A stretch of 39,199 nucleotides of DNA from Pyxidicoccus fallax. GTDB taxonomy: Bacteria > Myxococcota > Myxococcia > Myxococcales > Myxococcaceae. The stretch covers positions 1-39,199 of the forward strand of contig NZ_JABBJJ010000087.1 of the NCBI RefSeq assembly GCF_012933655.1, read 5' to 3'. Every line of letters begins with the position of its first letter. Position 1 is the first letter of the stretch. Position numbers and translations under genes: made by a program. Shown piece by piece: positions 6,696-14,848 of the stretch. Below the pieces are notes generated by a model, which made no database searches, was not told where the DNA came from, and saw nothing but the letters and a program-made list of their open reading frames with translations.

Positions 6696-8039
6696 TCAGG
6701 CGCGGTGCCGCTCGGCCGCGAGGTAGAAGCCGGAGAGGGAGGAGTCCAGCAGCGCCTGGCGCGAGCGCGTGTAGCGATGGGCCCGCAGGAAGGGCAGCCA
6801 GACGCGGTCTCCCACGCGCACCTGTGCCTCCTCCAGCCTCTTGCGCGGTATCCACTGCCCGCCGAGGTGCTTCACCAGCACCTCTCCCAGGTACGCGCCC
6901 ACCGCTGGCATCAGGTGCTCGTCGACGACTTCCGGCAGGCGGTTCCTCAGGAAGTCCTCGCACCAGAAGTGGGCATCCACGTCCATGAGAGATTGGGGCG
7001 AGGCCTCGAAGACGGAGGGCACGTCGGTGTGCAGCAGCGCCACGAGCCCCTCGGCGAGGTCGTTGTACTGCTCGCGCACGAAGTCCACGTCCTTCACGTC
7101 CGGCGGCAGGGCCGCGCTCGCGGGGAGCCACTCGTCCGGCTCCGGTGGCCGCCAGGCGTTGAGCTCGGCAATCTTCAGCTGGCGCTCACTGATGAGGACG
7201 CGGTCCACGACCCGCGTCAGCAGCGGCTCCAGTTCCGGCGGGAAGCGCGGCTCCACGGGGGCGAGGATGGCGCTGCGCTCGCGCAGGGTGCGCAGCAGGG
7301 TGTCGTAGTCGAGGTCCGGGCGCAGGTGGGAGTGCGCGCGGGCCTGGGCCTGGCGGGCCTCATCGCGGGCGAAGTCCGCGGCGATGGGCCACGTCACCAG
7401 GAGCACGGCGCCGTTGGGCAGTTCCTCCACCCGGTGCGCAGGCGTGGACAGCACGCGCTCGCGGCCGATGGACGCCACCAACTTGGGACCGAACACGTTG
7501 AGCCAGGACACCTCGTAGACCCGGTCGAAGCCGTCGCGAATCGTGGTCTGCGAGTCGCGGCCGAAGTCGGGGGAGCCCGACAACTGGCTCTCCGCCACGC
7601 TATGGGCCCATGCATGGGCGACAGGGTAGTGGGCAGCCCATGCACACACCAGGTCCACGAGTTGCTCGCAGTGCCTGACGTCCGCGAAGACGGAGATCGG
7701 CTTGATGGAACCACCGAAATACAATCGGGAGGGGGCGGGTGGCGGAATCCAAAGACTGAACATCGTGCTCAGCCCTGGCCACTCCTTGCGGTACAGCCCG
7801 AGGGACGTGCTGCGGTCACCACGTTCTTCCTCCAAGCCCTTGAAGAATGCAGCTCGGGAGTACTTGCGCACTCTCTTGCCTTGAACGACCTGCGGCATCC
7901 AGGCGTCGGCATACGTCTCAAGCGCATGGAGGAAGGGCTCCAACTCACGTTCCAGGGGAGCCTCTGGGTCGAAGTCGGCTTCGAAGGAGAAGTAGAGGCA
8001 ATCCTCCGGCTTCATGTCAAAGATACTGAGCCACTTCAT
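6696..8039 (-). CDS. Putative immunity protein partner of the lipoprotein toxin gene
   Basis: A 447-residue soluble protein without signal peptide or obvious membrane segments. Its start (8039) overlaps the stop of the upstream toxin-like gene as ATGA, so the two are translationally coupled. The sequence suggests two parts. Residues about 1-270 (FGGSIKPISVFADVRHCEQ, FGPKLVASIGRERVLS) weakly recall large immunity families of the DUF3396/Imm type in polymorphic-toxin systems. Residues about 320-440 are a second domain containing GAYLGEVLVKHLGGQWI. I do not recognise either with certainty. Stop-start overlap, lack of export signal and position directly downstream of a lipoprotein with a C-terminal effector-like domain are what suggest an immunity role. 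It could also be an unrelated myxobacterial paralogous family. Confidence 0.6.
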   Translation of the reverse strand: MKWLSIFDMKPEDCLYFSFEADFDPEAPLERELEPFLHALETYADAWMPQVVQGKRVRKYSRAAFFKGLEEERGDRSTSLGLYRKEWPGLSTMFSLWIPPPAPSRLYFGGSIKPISVFADVRHCEQLVDLVCAWAAHYPVAHAWAHSVAESQLSGSPDFGRDSQTTIRDGFDRVYEVSWLNVFGPKLVASIGRERVLSTPAHRVEELPNGAVLLVTWPIAADFARDEARQAQARAHSHLRPDLDYDTLLRTLRERSAILAPVEPRFPPELEPLLTRVVDRVLISERQLKIAELNAWRPPEPDEWLPASAALPPDVKDVDFVREQYNDLAEGLVALLHTDVPSVFEASPQSLMDVDAHFWCEDFLRNRLPEVVDEHLMPAVGAYLGEVLVKHLGGQWIPRKRLEEAQVRVGDRVWLPFLRAHRYTRSRQALLDSSLSGFYLAAERHRA

Positions 8040-10171
8040 CGGACCAGCACCTCCACTCCCTGCACTTCGCGCCTGACTACATTCAAGGCCTCGTTCCAAA
8101 CCGCTGAACCAGGCCGGAGGTCGCCGCCCTCGTAGACGAGGCGGACCCGTTGGACCTGGACCTGCACCATGTCACCCTCCGGGTTGAGCGAGCGTCGACG
8201 GATGTTCAGAGTCTGGCCGTAATAATTCAAGGCGGCGCTCGCGTCCGAAACCACTTGCGACGCCATGGAACCTGGCTCCAGGCGGTGCAGGTCCCGACTC
8301 TTGAAACTGAAGGTCTCCACCAGCGGCGGTTGCCCCGCGGGCGGCCTCTCCTCAATGACGAGCACGTCCGTGTACCGCAGCCCCGTCTTCGGCTTCCACA
8401 CGCCCACATGCGTTTCAATGCGCGGCACTTCGAAGTCCGTCAGCCACCGGCGCTGTGCCCGGGGCAATACCGCGTCGGCGCGGAGCTGGTCCACCATGGC
8501 CCGCTCGAAGTCCAACCCCCGGGCAAACAGCCCGCGCATCTCCCGGTACCCCTCCCACCGCAGCGGCCCCTTTGTGGCCTGGCCCTGCTCCACCTCCGCC
8601 AACCTCCGCGCCCGGTACGTCACATACTCCCCCCACAGCGCGGAGCCCTCACGCACTCCCGGCGGCGGCGCGTCGAGCGCGGGGGACTGACGCTTCAGCA
8701 GCGCCACGTCCGCCGGCAGCCGCGCGCCCGGTGCCTCCCATTCCGCACGCCGCAGCTTTGTTTCCACCGCCTCTCGCGTGTAGCCCGCTGCTTCGCTTAC
8801 CTGCGCCGCGAGGCCGGGGCCCTTCCCCGCACCGCCTCGCGACAGCGTGGGCCCCGCGCGCTGGCTCTTCGCCTCGGACAACCACGCCTGTGCCTTCCCC
8901 GCGTTGCCTCGCGTCTCGTGCAGCGCCACGGCCCCGGCCTCGCCCCACTCCGCCACCACCAGCGCCCCATCCCGGCTCGCCTGGAGGTGCCGGGCCAGTT
9001 CCCCTATGGAGCCACGGCCCAGCCGCGCCTCCAGCCGAGCCACGACTCCCTTCAGTGCCTCCAGACGCGGAGCCAATGAAGGAAGCCGAGTGCCCTCCCT
9101 CCCTGCGATGGAACCCTCGCGCACGTAACGCGCGCCCCGGCCGCCCGCGTACAGCCCCACCAGCAGGGCCGCGGGTGCCAGCTCCCGAGTGGCCTGCTCG
9201 TACTCACCCGCCGTCAGCGAGCCCACGCCCTGAAGCGTTCCGGCCAGCAGGTGGTAGCACCCCAGCGGCACGCCGAACGTCAGCGAATCGAAGCTCCCCA
9301 GCGCCGCGCTTCCCGTCGAGAAGCGCTCCGCCACCAGCGCCCGCTCCACCTCGTGCAGCGCTTCCCGGTAGGCGGGCGGCAGCTGCATACGCTTCGCGTG
9401 GAAGTCCGTATAGCGGCCCTCGGCCAGCACCGGCACGGTGGCGAGCGCGTCCCGCCCGGCACGGCCCAGGCCTCGAAGTACGTCTCCAGCCCGCGCGTCC
9501 CGCTCCGGAATGTCCGCCAGCTTCAGGCCCCGCGCCTCCAATTCCTCGCGTACGGTGGCCATGCGCCCCAGCGTCTCGCCCAGCTGCTTCCGCCGGGCCA
9601 GCAGCCGCACCACCTCGCGCACCTCGTCGTCATAGGCGGAGTGGAGGATGAAGAGGGCGAACACCTCCGCGAAGGGGACGCCGTACTTCTCAGTGGCCGC
9701 CACGATGAAAGCGGCGCGCTTGCGGCCGAGCACCTCGGACGACTTCGCGTCCAGCGGGCCCAGCGCTCCCAGCTTCACGGCGTCCCAGTCCGAGAGGGAC
9801 TCCACCAGCCGAGGCATGTCCACGGTGCGCTGCAACGCCACGAAGTCCGCTGGCGAGGCGCACGTCAGGAAAGGCGCCAGCACCTCCTCGCTGGAGCCCA
9901 GATGTGGCCAGCCGGAAGGGACGCCTCCACCACACGCGGATTTCCCGCCAACTCCCCGGGTGGAAGACGCGTACGAGCCCGAACCTCCGTTTCCCAGGTC
10001 CCACCCGCCGGCCGTCAGCGACAGTGGCGCGCCAGGCGTCAGGGCACCGTGAGACGCGGTGGCGCAGCCCATGGACAACACGGCGACGGCCAACAGCAGG
10101 CACGCCCAACCGTGAAGGCGCGGAGGCACCTCCTCACGGGAAGAAAGCCGGACACCGCCGGGGTACGGCAT
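8036..10171 (-). CDS. Large lipoprotein with C-terminal toxin-like domain (SitA-like architecture)
   Basis: The 711-residue product starts at 10171 (GGAG eight bases upstream). Its signal peptide has hydrophobic core ACLLLAVAVLSM and a probable lipidated Cys36 in LSMGC; the Ser at -3 is unusual for a lipobox. A small Gly/Ser-rich stretch follows. Residues about 110-420 form an Ala/Leu/Arg-rich helical body with a glycine-rich hydrophobic patch (TFGVPLGCYHLLAGTLQGVGSL). The final ~170 residues (from about 540) form a distinct alpha/beta domain with DVLVIEE and VETFSFKSRD, spaced like acidic and lysine elements of nuclease folds. No canonical (D/E)xK is present, so nuclease assignment is tentative. 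Lipoproteins with swappable C-termini and a downstream immunity gene are the design of myxobacterial SitA toxins, passed between cells by outer-membrane exchange. Membership here is inference. Confidence 0.6.
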   Translation of the reverse strand: MPYPGGVRLSSREEVPPRLHGWACLLLAVAVLSMGCATASHGALTPGAPLSLTAGGWDLGNGGSGSYASSTRGVGGKSACGGGVPSGWPHLGSSEEVLAPFLTCASPADFVALQRTVDMPRLVESLSDWDAVKLGALGPLDAKSSEVLGRKRAAFIVAATEKYGVPFAEVFALFILHSAYDDEVREVVRLLARRKQLGETLGRMATVREELEARGLKLADIPERDARAGDVLRGLGRAGRDALATVPVLAEGRYTDFHAKRMQLPPAYREALHEVERALVAERFSTGSAALGSFDSLTFGVPLGCYHLLAGTLQGVGSLTAGEYEQATRELAPAALLVGLYAGGRGARYVREGSIAGREGTRLPSLAPRLEALKGVVARLEARLGRGSIGELARHLQASRDGALVVAEWGEAGAVALHETRGNAGKAQAWLSEAKSQRAGPTLSRGGAGKGPGLAAQVSEAAGYTREAVETKLRRAEWEAPGARLPADVALLKRQSPALDAPPPGVREGSALWGEYVTYRARRLAEVEQGQATKGPLRWEGYREMRGLFARGLDFERAMVDQLRADAVLPRAQRRWLTDFEVPRIETHVGVWKPKTGLRYTDVLVIEERPPAGQPPLVETFSFKSRDLHRLEPGSMASQVVSDASAALNYYGQTLNIRRRSLNPEGDMVQVQVQRVRLVYEGGDLRPGSAVWNEALNVVRREVQGVEVLVR

Positions 10172-10299
10172 GAGGAGTCTCCGTCCTGGAGCGTGAGTGC
10201 CGCGCGAAAGCCTGAAACGCTACTTGCGCGCCAGCCCAGAAAGGAATGACTCCACCCGTCAGAGTGCCGTGGGGCGGTGATGCCGACCTCCGGCCACGG

Positions 10300-11529
10300 C
10301 TATCCGGTGGCCGCTGTCGTCGAGGCACCGCGCGAGAGCGGTGTGAGGTAGCGCGGCTCGGCCGGGAGCACTCCGCCCGCACCCTCCATCTTCTTGCCCG
10401 CCAGCTTCATCACCACGCCCAGGAGGGTGAACATCACGTGGAGCACGCCGAGAGGCTTGAGCACCATCTGCCCCGCGCGGGTCTGCCCGGCCTGGATGCG
10501 GTCGATCTCCGGCTGGCGCTCGTCCTGAATCCGCTGGAAGAGCGCCTCGTCCAGCGGACGCCCTGCCCGAAGCGCATCCAACAGGTGGTTGGCGGCCACG
10601 AAGGTGTCGCGGATGGCGAGGTTCAGCCCCTGCCCACCCGACGGCGACATGGTGTGCGCGGCGTCTCCCAGGAAGAGGACACCGGGCGCGTGCCAGCGGC
10701 TCACACGGTCGACGAGGATTTTCAGCACCTGCCACTCGGTGTGCTCGTCGAGCTTGCGCTCCACGTGGGGCCGCAGCGCCTCCGGCAACGTGGGCAGCAG
10801 CCGCTTGCGCAGCTCCGGGAGGTCCTTGCGCAGCCGGTTGAGGTCCCCCGGCTCGCTGTATGCCACGTGCAGCCGGTGCCCCGGGCTGGGCTGGAAGACA
10901 ACGACGAGCCCCTTGCCAAACATGTGGACATCGAGCGACTCGGGGAGCACCTGGGGCGCGTCGGAGAGGTCGAAGCGGAGCCAGAGCGCGTCGGCGGTCG
11001 ACTCGAACTCCTGGGTCTCCAGCCCGCATGACTTGCGCAGGTGGCTGTTGCGTCCGTTGCAGACGATGAAGAGGTCCCCGTCGGCGCGGCCCTCCACTCC
11101 GTTGCACCGCGTCTTCACCGCGACGACACGCCCGTCCTCGCGGATGGCATCCAGCACGGTGGTCCCGAAGTCGAGCTGGTAGTGGGGATGGCGGCTGCAC
11201 AGCTCGTGCAGCAGCGCGAGCAGTCCGGGCTGCGACACCACCGCGCCACGCTCCCGGGGACCGGGCACGCGGACAACACGGTGCTTGCCCACGAACATGC
11301 GACGCTCGATGTCCGGGAGCGCCAGCCCCCGCTCCAGCAACATCGAGAAGAGCCCCGCGCGCTCGAATGCCTCGACGACCGAAGCCTGCAGGAGTTCACC
11401 GCGGAACTCGCGCGTGAAGTCCGGGTGGCGCTCCAGGACGCGGACCGGAACGCCATTCGAGACGAGCTGCCAGGCGAGGACCATTCCAGCGGGTCCACCG
11501 CCAACGATGACGACGTGGGGGGCCTTCAT
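10300..11529 (-). CDS. FAD-dependent monooxygenase (PHBH fold)
   Basis: A 409-residue group A flavoprotein monooxygenase. The dinucleotide-binding motif GGGPAG lies at the N-terminus (residues 10-15), with the acidic end of the second strand in LERHPD. The second FAD motif GDAAHTMSPSGGQGLN is near residue 285. The central NGRNSHLRKSCG occupies the place of the NADPH/FAD DG motif, with N replacing D, which is slightly atypical. The start at MKAPHVV is chosen because the nucleotide fold begins at once; longer starts add an Arg-rich unsupported extension. A short hydrophobic segment near the C-terminus (MFTLLGVVMKLAG) could give membrane association, as in some ubiquinone hydroxylases and geranylgeranyl reductases. 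The substrate is unknown; no pathway genes flank it. Confidence 0.88.
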   Translation of the reverse strand: MKAPHVVIVGGGPAGMVLAWQLVSNGVPVRVLERHPDFTREFRGELLQASVVEAFERAGLFSMLLERGLALPDIERRMFVGKHRVVRVPGPRERGAVVSQPGLLALLHELCSRHPHYQLDFGTTVLDAIREDGRVVAVKTRCNGVEGRADGDLFIVCNGRNSHLRKSCGLETQEFESTADALWLRFDLSDAPQVLPESLDVHMFGKGLVVVFQPSPGHRLHVAYSEPGDLNRLRKDLPELRKRLLPTLPEALRPHVERKLDEHTEWQVLKILVDRVSRWHAPGVLFLGDAAHTMSPSGGQGLNLAIRDTFVAANHLLDALRAGRPLDEALFQRIQDERQPEIDRIQAGQTRAGQMVLKPLGVLHVMFTLLGVVMKLAGKKMEGAGGVLPAEPRYLTPLSRGASTTAATG

Positions 11530-11595
11530 GGAGCGACTTCTACCGGACCAACGCGCCCGCGCAATCACCCCTGCCCGCACTTCACTCCATGTCGC

Positions 11596-11928
11596 CTACC
11601 GCCCGTACCCCCCGCTCTTCACATCGATGAGCTTGCCGTTCTCGAACACCACCACCTGCATCAGGCGGTTGGGGCCGAAGTTGTACGTCCACTCCTCGAA
11701 GGTCTTCTGCACCACCCGCTTCGTCGAGGTGTCGCCGTCCCGCATCTTCGTCTCTTCCGACTCCGAGCGGCTCTCCTTCGCGATGGGCTCACCGCACTTC
11801 GCGATGACGTCCGACTTCGACGCCCCGTCCGACACCAGCGCGGAGCCACACCGCAGCGAAGCCGCCTGCACCGCTCCGGGAACCCACATCAGCGCCACGG
11901 CCACTGCCAGCATGAGCGAACGCATCAT
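11596..11928 (-). CDS. Periplasmic DUF2845 protein
   Basis: A 110-residue exported protein. A signal peptide with core LMLAVAVALMWV ends near VQAA. The mature part has LRCGSALVSDGASKSDVIAKCGEP, then EEWTYNFGPNR and VVVFENGKLIDVKSGGYG, all features of the DUF2845 family. These proteins are small periplasmic beta-rich domains with two conserved cysteines, here about residues 27 and 46, likely disulfide-bonded. A strong GGAGGAG lies six bases before the ATG at 11928. No function is established for the family. It lies between a monooxygenase and an oxygenase on the same strand with 66- and 45-base gaps, so co-transcription is possible but unproven. Confidence 0.85.
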   Translation of the reverse strand: MMRSLMLAVAVALMWVPGAVQAASLRCGSALVSDGASKSDVIAKCGEPIAKESRSESEETKMRDGDTSTKRVVQKTFEEWTYNFGPNRLMQVVVFENGKLIDVKSGGYGR

Positions 11929-11973
11929 CGAATCTCCTCCGTCCGGGGCTCGACGCGGACGCCCCGCGGATAT

Positions 11974-13065
11974 TCACGCGTACGGGTTGTAGAACTTCGC
12001 GAACGTCGCCCGGGCGAAGTCGCCGAAGGTCATCCCCGGCTGGAACGCCCCCACCCGCTGCTCCTTCGGGTCCGTCCCCTGCGGTGCCCGCATCGGCGCG
12101 TCGTTGTCCGGCTGCATGAACACCGCGAACGTCGAGCGCGAGATGTTCCGGCTCGCCGGATACGCCAGCGCCTGCACCGCGTGCGGCGTCGCCCTCAAGA
12201 GCCCACCCGTGAGAATCTGCGAGCTCTCGCCAATCTGGAACGCCAGGCAGTCCTTCGGGATGACCACCTTGCGCTCCTCGCCGTTCCGGGTGCGCACGTA
12301 CAGCCCCGCCTCCGGGTCCGGCAGCGCGATGTCCGAGCGCGCAGGCTCGGGCGCGCCCGGCGCCGCCTCGAAGTACATCGCCGGGCACAGCGCCGTCAGC
12401 GAGCCGTGGTCGCTGTGCCAGCCACACCACGAATCCCGCGTGCGCGGCGTCGCGTCCTCGTTGATGGCGAAGTAGTAGAGCAGCCGCGCCTTGCACGCGC
12501 GCGACTCGCGAATCGTCCTCGCCAGCTCCGCGTCCCGCGTCAGCCGGTCTCCCAGCCGCGAGCGCACGTACCGGTCACACTGCTCCGCCACCAGCACGCC
12601 CACGTCCACCATCCGCTGTCCCAGCGACATGAACGCGGGGCGCAGCTCCGGGAAGTCCGCGTCCGGCCACACGTTCGGGTGGTAGTTCTCCGGGTACTTC
12701 TCCACCAGCGCCGGGTCCGCCTGCGGCACGTCGTACTGCGGGTTGTTGTAGTACGAGCCCTTGAACTCATCGAACTGCCCGGGCTTCAGCAGCTCCTTGC
12801 CGTGGCTCCACCCGAACGAGTAGCTGCTGCGCGCGTGGACGTAGCGGTCCTTCACCTCGTTGGGCAGCGCCGCGAAGCGGAAGCCGAGCGGCAACAGGCC
12901 GCTGCGCAGCTCCGCCAGCCCCGGGATGCCACGCACCACCAGCAGGCCGATACCGTCGGGGCCGTACGCGCGCTCGATGGCGGCCGACAGGTCCACGCCC
13001 GCCGCCAGCTTCGCGTAGTCCAGCACCACCACTCCGTCCTTCGTCTCCACCGCGTCGCTGCTCAT
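11974..13065 (-). CDS. 2-oxoglutarate/Fe(II)-dependent dioxygenase-like protein (isopenicillin N synthase family)
   Basis: A 363-residue cytosolic enzyme with the double-stranded beta-helix non-haem iron oxygenase pattern. The facial triad is H217-x-D219 (in GWHSDHGSLT) and H295 (in ATPHAVQAL), with a downstream Arg310 in SRSTFAVFMQP at the place expected for the 2-oxoglutarate carboxylate salt bridge. A DIOX_N-like N-terminus and the QIGESSQILTGG segment fit the isopenicillin N synthase/flavanone-type clan. The start at MSSDAVET is preferred (GAGG eight bases upstream); an open extension to 13257 is Arg/Pro-rich and looks like noise. Possible reactions include hydroxylation or ring closure of a small molecule. 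The neighbours do not define a pathway. The 198 bases upstream hold no gene I can see. Confidence 0.85.
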   Translation of the reverse strand: MSSDAVETKDGVVVLDYAKLAAGVDLSAAIERAYGPDGIGLLVVRGIPGLAELRSGLLPLGFRFAALPNEVKDRYVHARSSYSFGWSHGKELLKPGQFDEFKGSYYNNPQYDVPQADPALVEKYPENYHPNVWPDADFPELRPAFMSLGQRMVDVGVLVAEQCDRYVRSRLGDRLTRDAELARTIRESRACKARLLYYFAINEDATPRTRDSWCGWHSDHGSLTALCPAMYFEAAPGAPEPARSDIALPDPEAGLYVRTRNGEERKVVIPKDCLAFQIGESSQILTGGLLRATPHAVQALAYPASRNISRSTFAVFMQPDNDAPMRAPQGTDPKEQRVGAFQPGMTFGDFARATFAKFYNPYA

Positions 13066-13263
13066 CCCGAATGCCTCTGTCTCCGCACGGCGCCACACCC
13101 TCGGGCGCGCACGGGGTGGGCTTCCGGCCCCCCGTGACGATGGAGACGGCGCACATACTGCCCGGTTTCCGAGTGTGCCCGCCACCCAGTCTTCCATCCG
13201 GAAGCGGGAAGGCCCCTGCCTCCCCGCCTGCTCCTGGAAGTCGCGGCGTGCGGGCACGGTGCC

Positions 13264-14187
13264 TCAACCGCCCGAGTCCTCCTTCGCCGTGTAGCGGCAC
13301 TCCGCGGAGCGCTCGTAGAGGAGGACCTCGTTGTCCGGCCGGCAGTTGTAACAGGGAGAATGGCGCCAGCGCATCCGCAGCGCCTCGCGCGGAGACCTGC
13401 CCTCGACGGGGGATATCTCCTCGACGAAGTCATCATGACGGTCGCCAATCTCGGCCACCTCGGAGAGCCCACCGCAAGCGAAGTCGAGCAGCTTGTGAGT
13501 GGTGCTTCCGTTGTCGTGCCACTCGGCGCGATAGACCAGGCGCACGAAGCGCGCACTGGCGACCTCGACGATGCTGACCTCGTGCCAGGAGGTGTGGCGC
13601 CCCAGCGGCAGGTTGCATCCCGTGGCCTCGAAGCGCTCGTGCGCGAGCACGGTGTCGCCGGCCTGCACCGCCACGTCGAAGATGTCGCAGCCGCCCTTGG
13701 GCCGCGTCTTGCGAATCACCCACGTCAGGGTCGGCCGCGCCGTGTCGAGGGGCGCCTTCTTCACGACGCGAAAAGACGACGGGTCGAAGTTCCCGAGCTC
13801 CGCCGGCTGGAGGCGCGGGCAGTCCTTCAGCTGCTCCTCGGGCACCTGGACCTCGCGAAGGTAGACACCGTCGAGGGAGAGAAAGCCGAGCACATCCCGG
13901 GCCTCCTCGGCCGCGCGCTTCGACGCGCACGCACCCGCGACGGCGATGAAGAAGCCGGGGTTGAGCCCCTTGACCGAAGCGGACTCGACGACGCGCGGAT
14001 AACCGGCGGCAAGCGCGAGCTCCTTCGGCGTCCGGGCGTTCTTCACGACCGCCTCCGCATCCGCGGGCGCCTTGCCGCCGCCGAGGATGACCAGATAGCC
14101 GCGCTGGAGCGGCTTCGCGGGCTCGGCGCCCGCGCCAGTGGCCCACACCGAGCTGACGACCATGAAGACAGGCAACAGCGCGCGCAT
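13264..14187 (-). CDS. Exported protein of unknown function with SPOR-like segment
   Basis: Not a family I can name. The 307-residue product begins with a clean Sec signal (RALLPVFMVVSSVWATGAGA, cleavage before EPAK). ATG 14187 has GGAAGG eleven bases upstream; an in-frame ATG at 14226 is an alternative that would lengthen the n-region. Residues about 25-100 (GYLVILGGGKAPADAE, GFFIAVAGACASKRAAEEARDVL) have the alternating pattern and Cys/Ala-rich helix of SPOR-like or 'sporulation-related repeat' peptidoglycan-binding folds, only weakly. The rest is beta-rich with several cysteines (CDIFDV, ATGCNLP, DFACGG, SPCYNCRPDNE) that may form disulfides in the periplasm. It is divergent from the OsmC gene. 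Confidence 0.65.
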   Translation of the reverse strand: MRALLPVFMVVSSVWATGAGAEPAKPLQRGYLVILGGGKAPADAEAVVKNARTPKELALAAGYPRVVESASVKGLNPGFFIAVAGACASKRAAEEARDVLGFLSLDGVYLREVQVPEEQLKDCPRLQPAELGNFDPSSFRVVKKAPLDTARPTLTWVIRKTRPKGGCDIFDVAVQAGDTVLAHERFEATGCNLPLGRHTSWHEVSIVEVASARFVRLVYRAEWHDNGSTTHKLLDFACGGLSEVAEIGDRHDDFVEEISPVEGRSPREALRMRWRHSPCYNCRPDNEVLLYERSAECRYTAKEDSGG

Positions 14188-14392
14188 GAGCGCCCCGGCC
14201 TTCCAAGCGTGAATCATGTGTTTCATCGACCGCCAGCTTGTCATGGCGCCACACGGGTTTGCTCGGACCCTCCAGGCGGAAACGCTCCGCGCCAGGGTAG
14301 ACGCACACGCTCGGCGAAACCGGCCACGTCGCGACGGCGGGCAGCCAGGAAATGCTCCCACGCGCGTATCCCTCTCACAGGAGAACGCTCGA

Positions 14393-14842
14393 ATGACGAA
14401 GCAGCTCTATACGGGAGAGGTCCGCACGGTGGGCGAGAGCATGGCCCGCAGCACCACCGAGGCCGGTGCCTTCAAGATCTTCATGGACGAGCCCCCCGAG
14501 CTGGGTGGCCGCAACGGCGCGCCGAGCCCGCTCGACTTCATCCTCGCCGCGCACGCGGGATGCCTGAACTACATGACCTTCTTCATCGCGAAGGAGCTGG
14601 GCATCCCCGTCACCAGCACCGAAATCAGCGTGCGCGGCTCGTTGGACCCCGCGAAGTTCGCCGGCACCGACCGGAGCGTGCGCGCCGGCTACCAGTCGCT
14701 CGAGGTCACCATCCTCATCAAGAGCCCCGCCAACGCCGACCAGATCGCGAAGCTCAAGAGCGAGGTCGAGGCCCGCTGCCCCGTCAGCGACAACCTCGCC
14801 CACCCCACGCCCGTCCACATCACCATGCGGACCGTGGCCTGA
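14393..14842 (+). CDS. OsmC-family peroxiredoxin-like protein
   Basis: A 149-residue OsmC/Ohr superfamily protein. These small dimeric thiol peroxidases reduce organic hydroperoxides with two reactive cysteines. Cys57 lies in AAHAGCLNYM, the usual peroxidatic position, and Cys129 lies in EARCPVSDNL, the resolving one. The catalytic-site SPLDFILAAHAGC loop is intact. The start at 14393 has AGGAGA eight bases upstream; in-frame upstream sequence from 14216 is without a site. It probably defends against lipid or hydroperoxide stress, though some members with this YhfA-like layout have other roles. It is convergent with mltA with only six bases between stops, so there is no room for a separate terminator. 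Confidence 0.9.
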   Translation: MTKQLYTGEVRTVGESMARSTTEAGAFKIFMDEPPELGGRNGAPSPLDFILAAHAGCLNYMTFFIAKELGIPVTSTEISVRGSLDPAKFAGTDRSVRAGYQSLEVTILIKSPANADQIAKLKSEVEARCPVSDNLAHPTPVHITMRTVA

Positions 14843-14848
14843 CCTGCG

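Noticed and set aside
8455..9651. Plus-strand Pro/Ala/Arg-rich frame opposite the lipoprotein toxin gene
   Set aside because: Low-complexity translation typical of an antisense shadow frame in GC-rich DNA.
11530..11580. Upstream extension of the flavin monooxygenase to 11580
   Set aside because: It adds an Arg-rich stretch before a Rossmann fold that normally starts the protein.
13066..13257. N-terminal extension of the 2-oxoglutarate oxygenase to 13257
   Set aside because: Arg/Pro/Ser-rich sequence without homology features; ribosome site fits the start at 13065.
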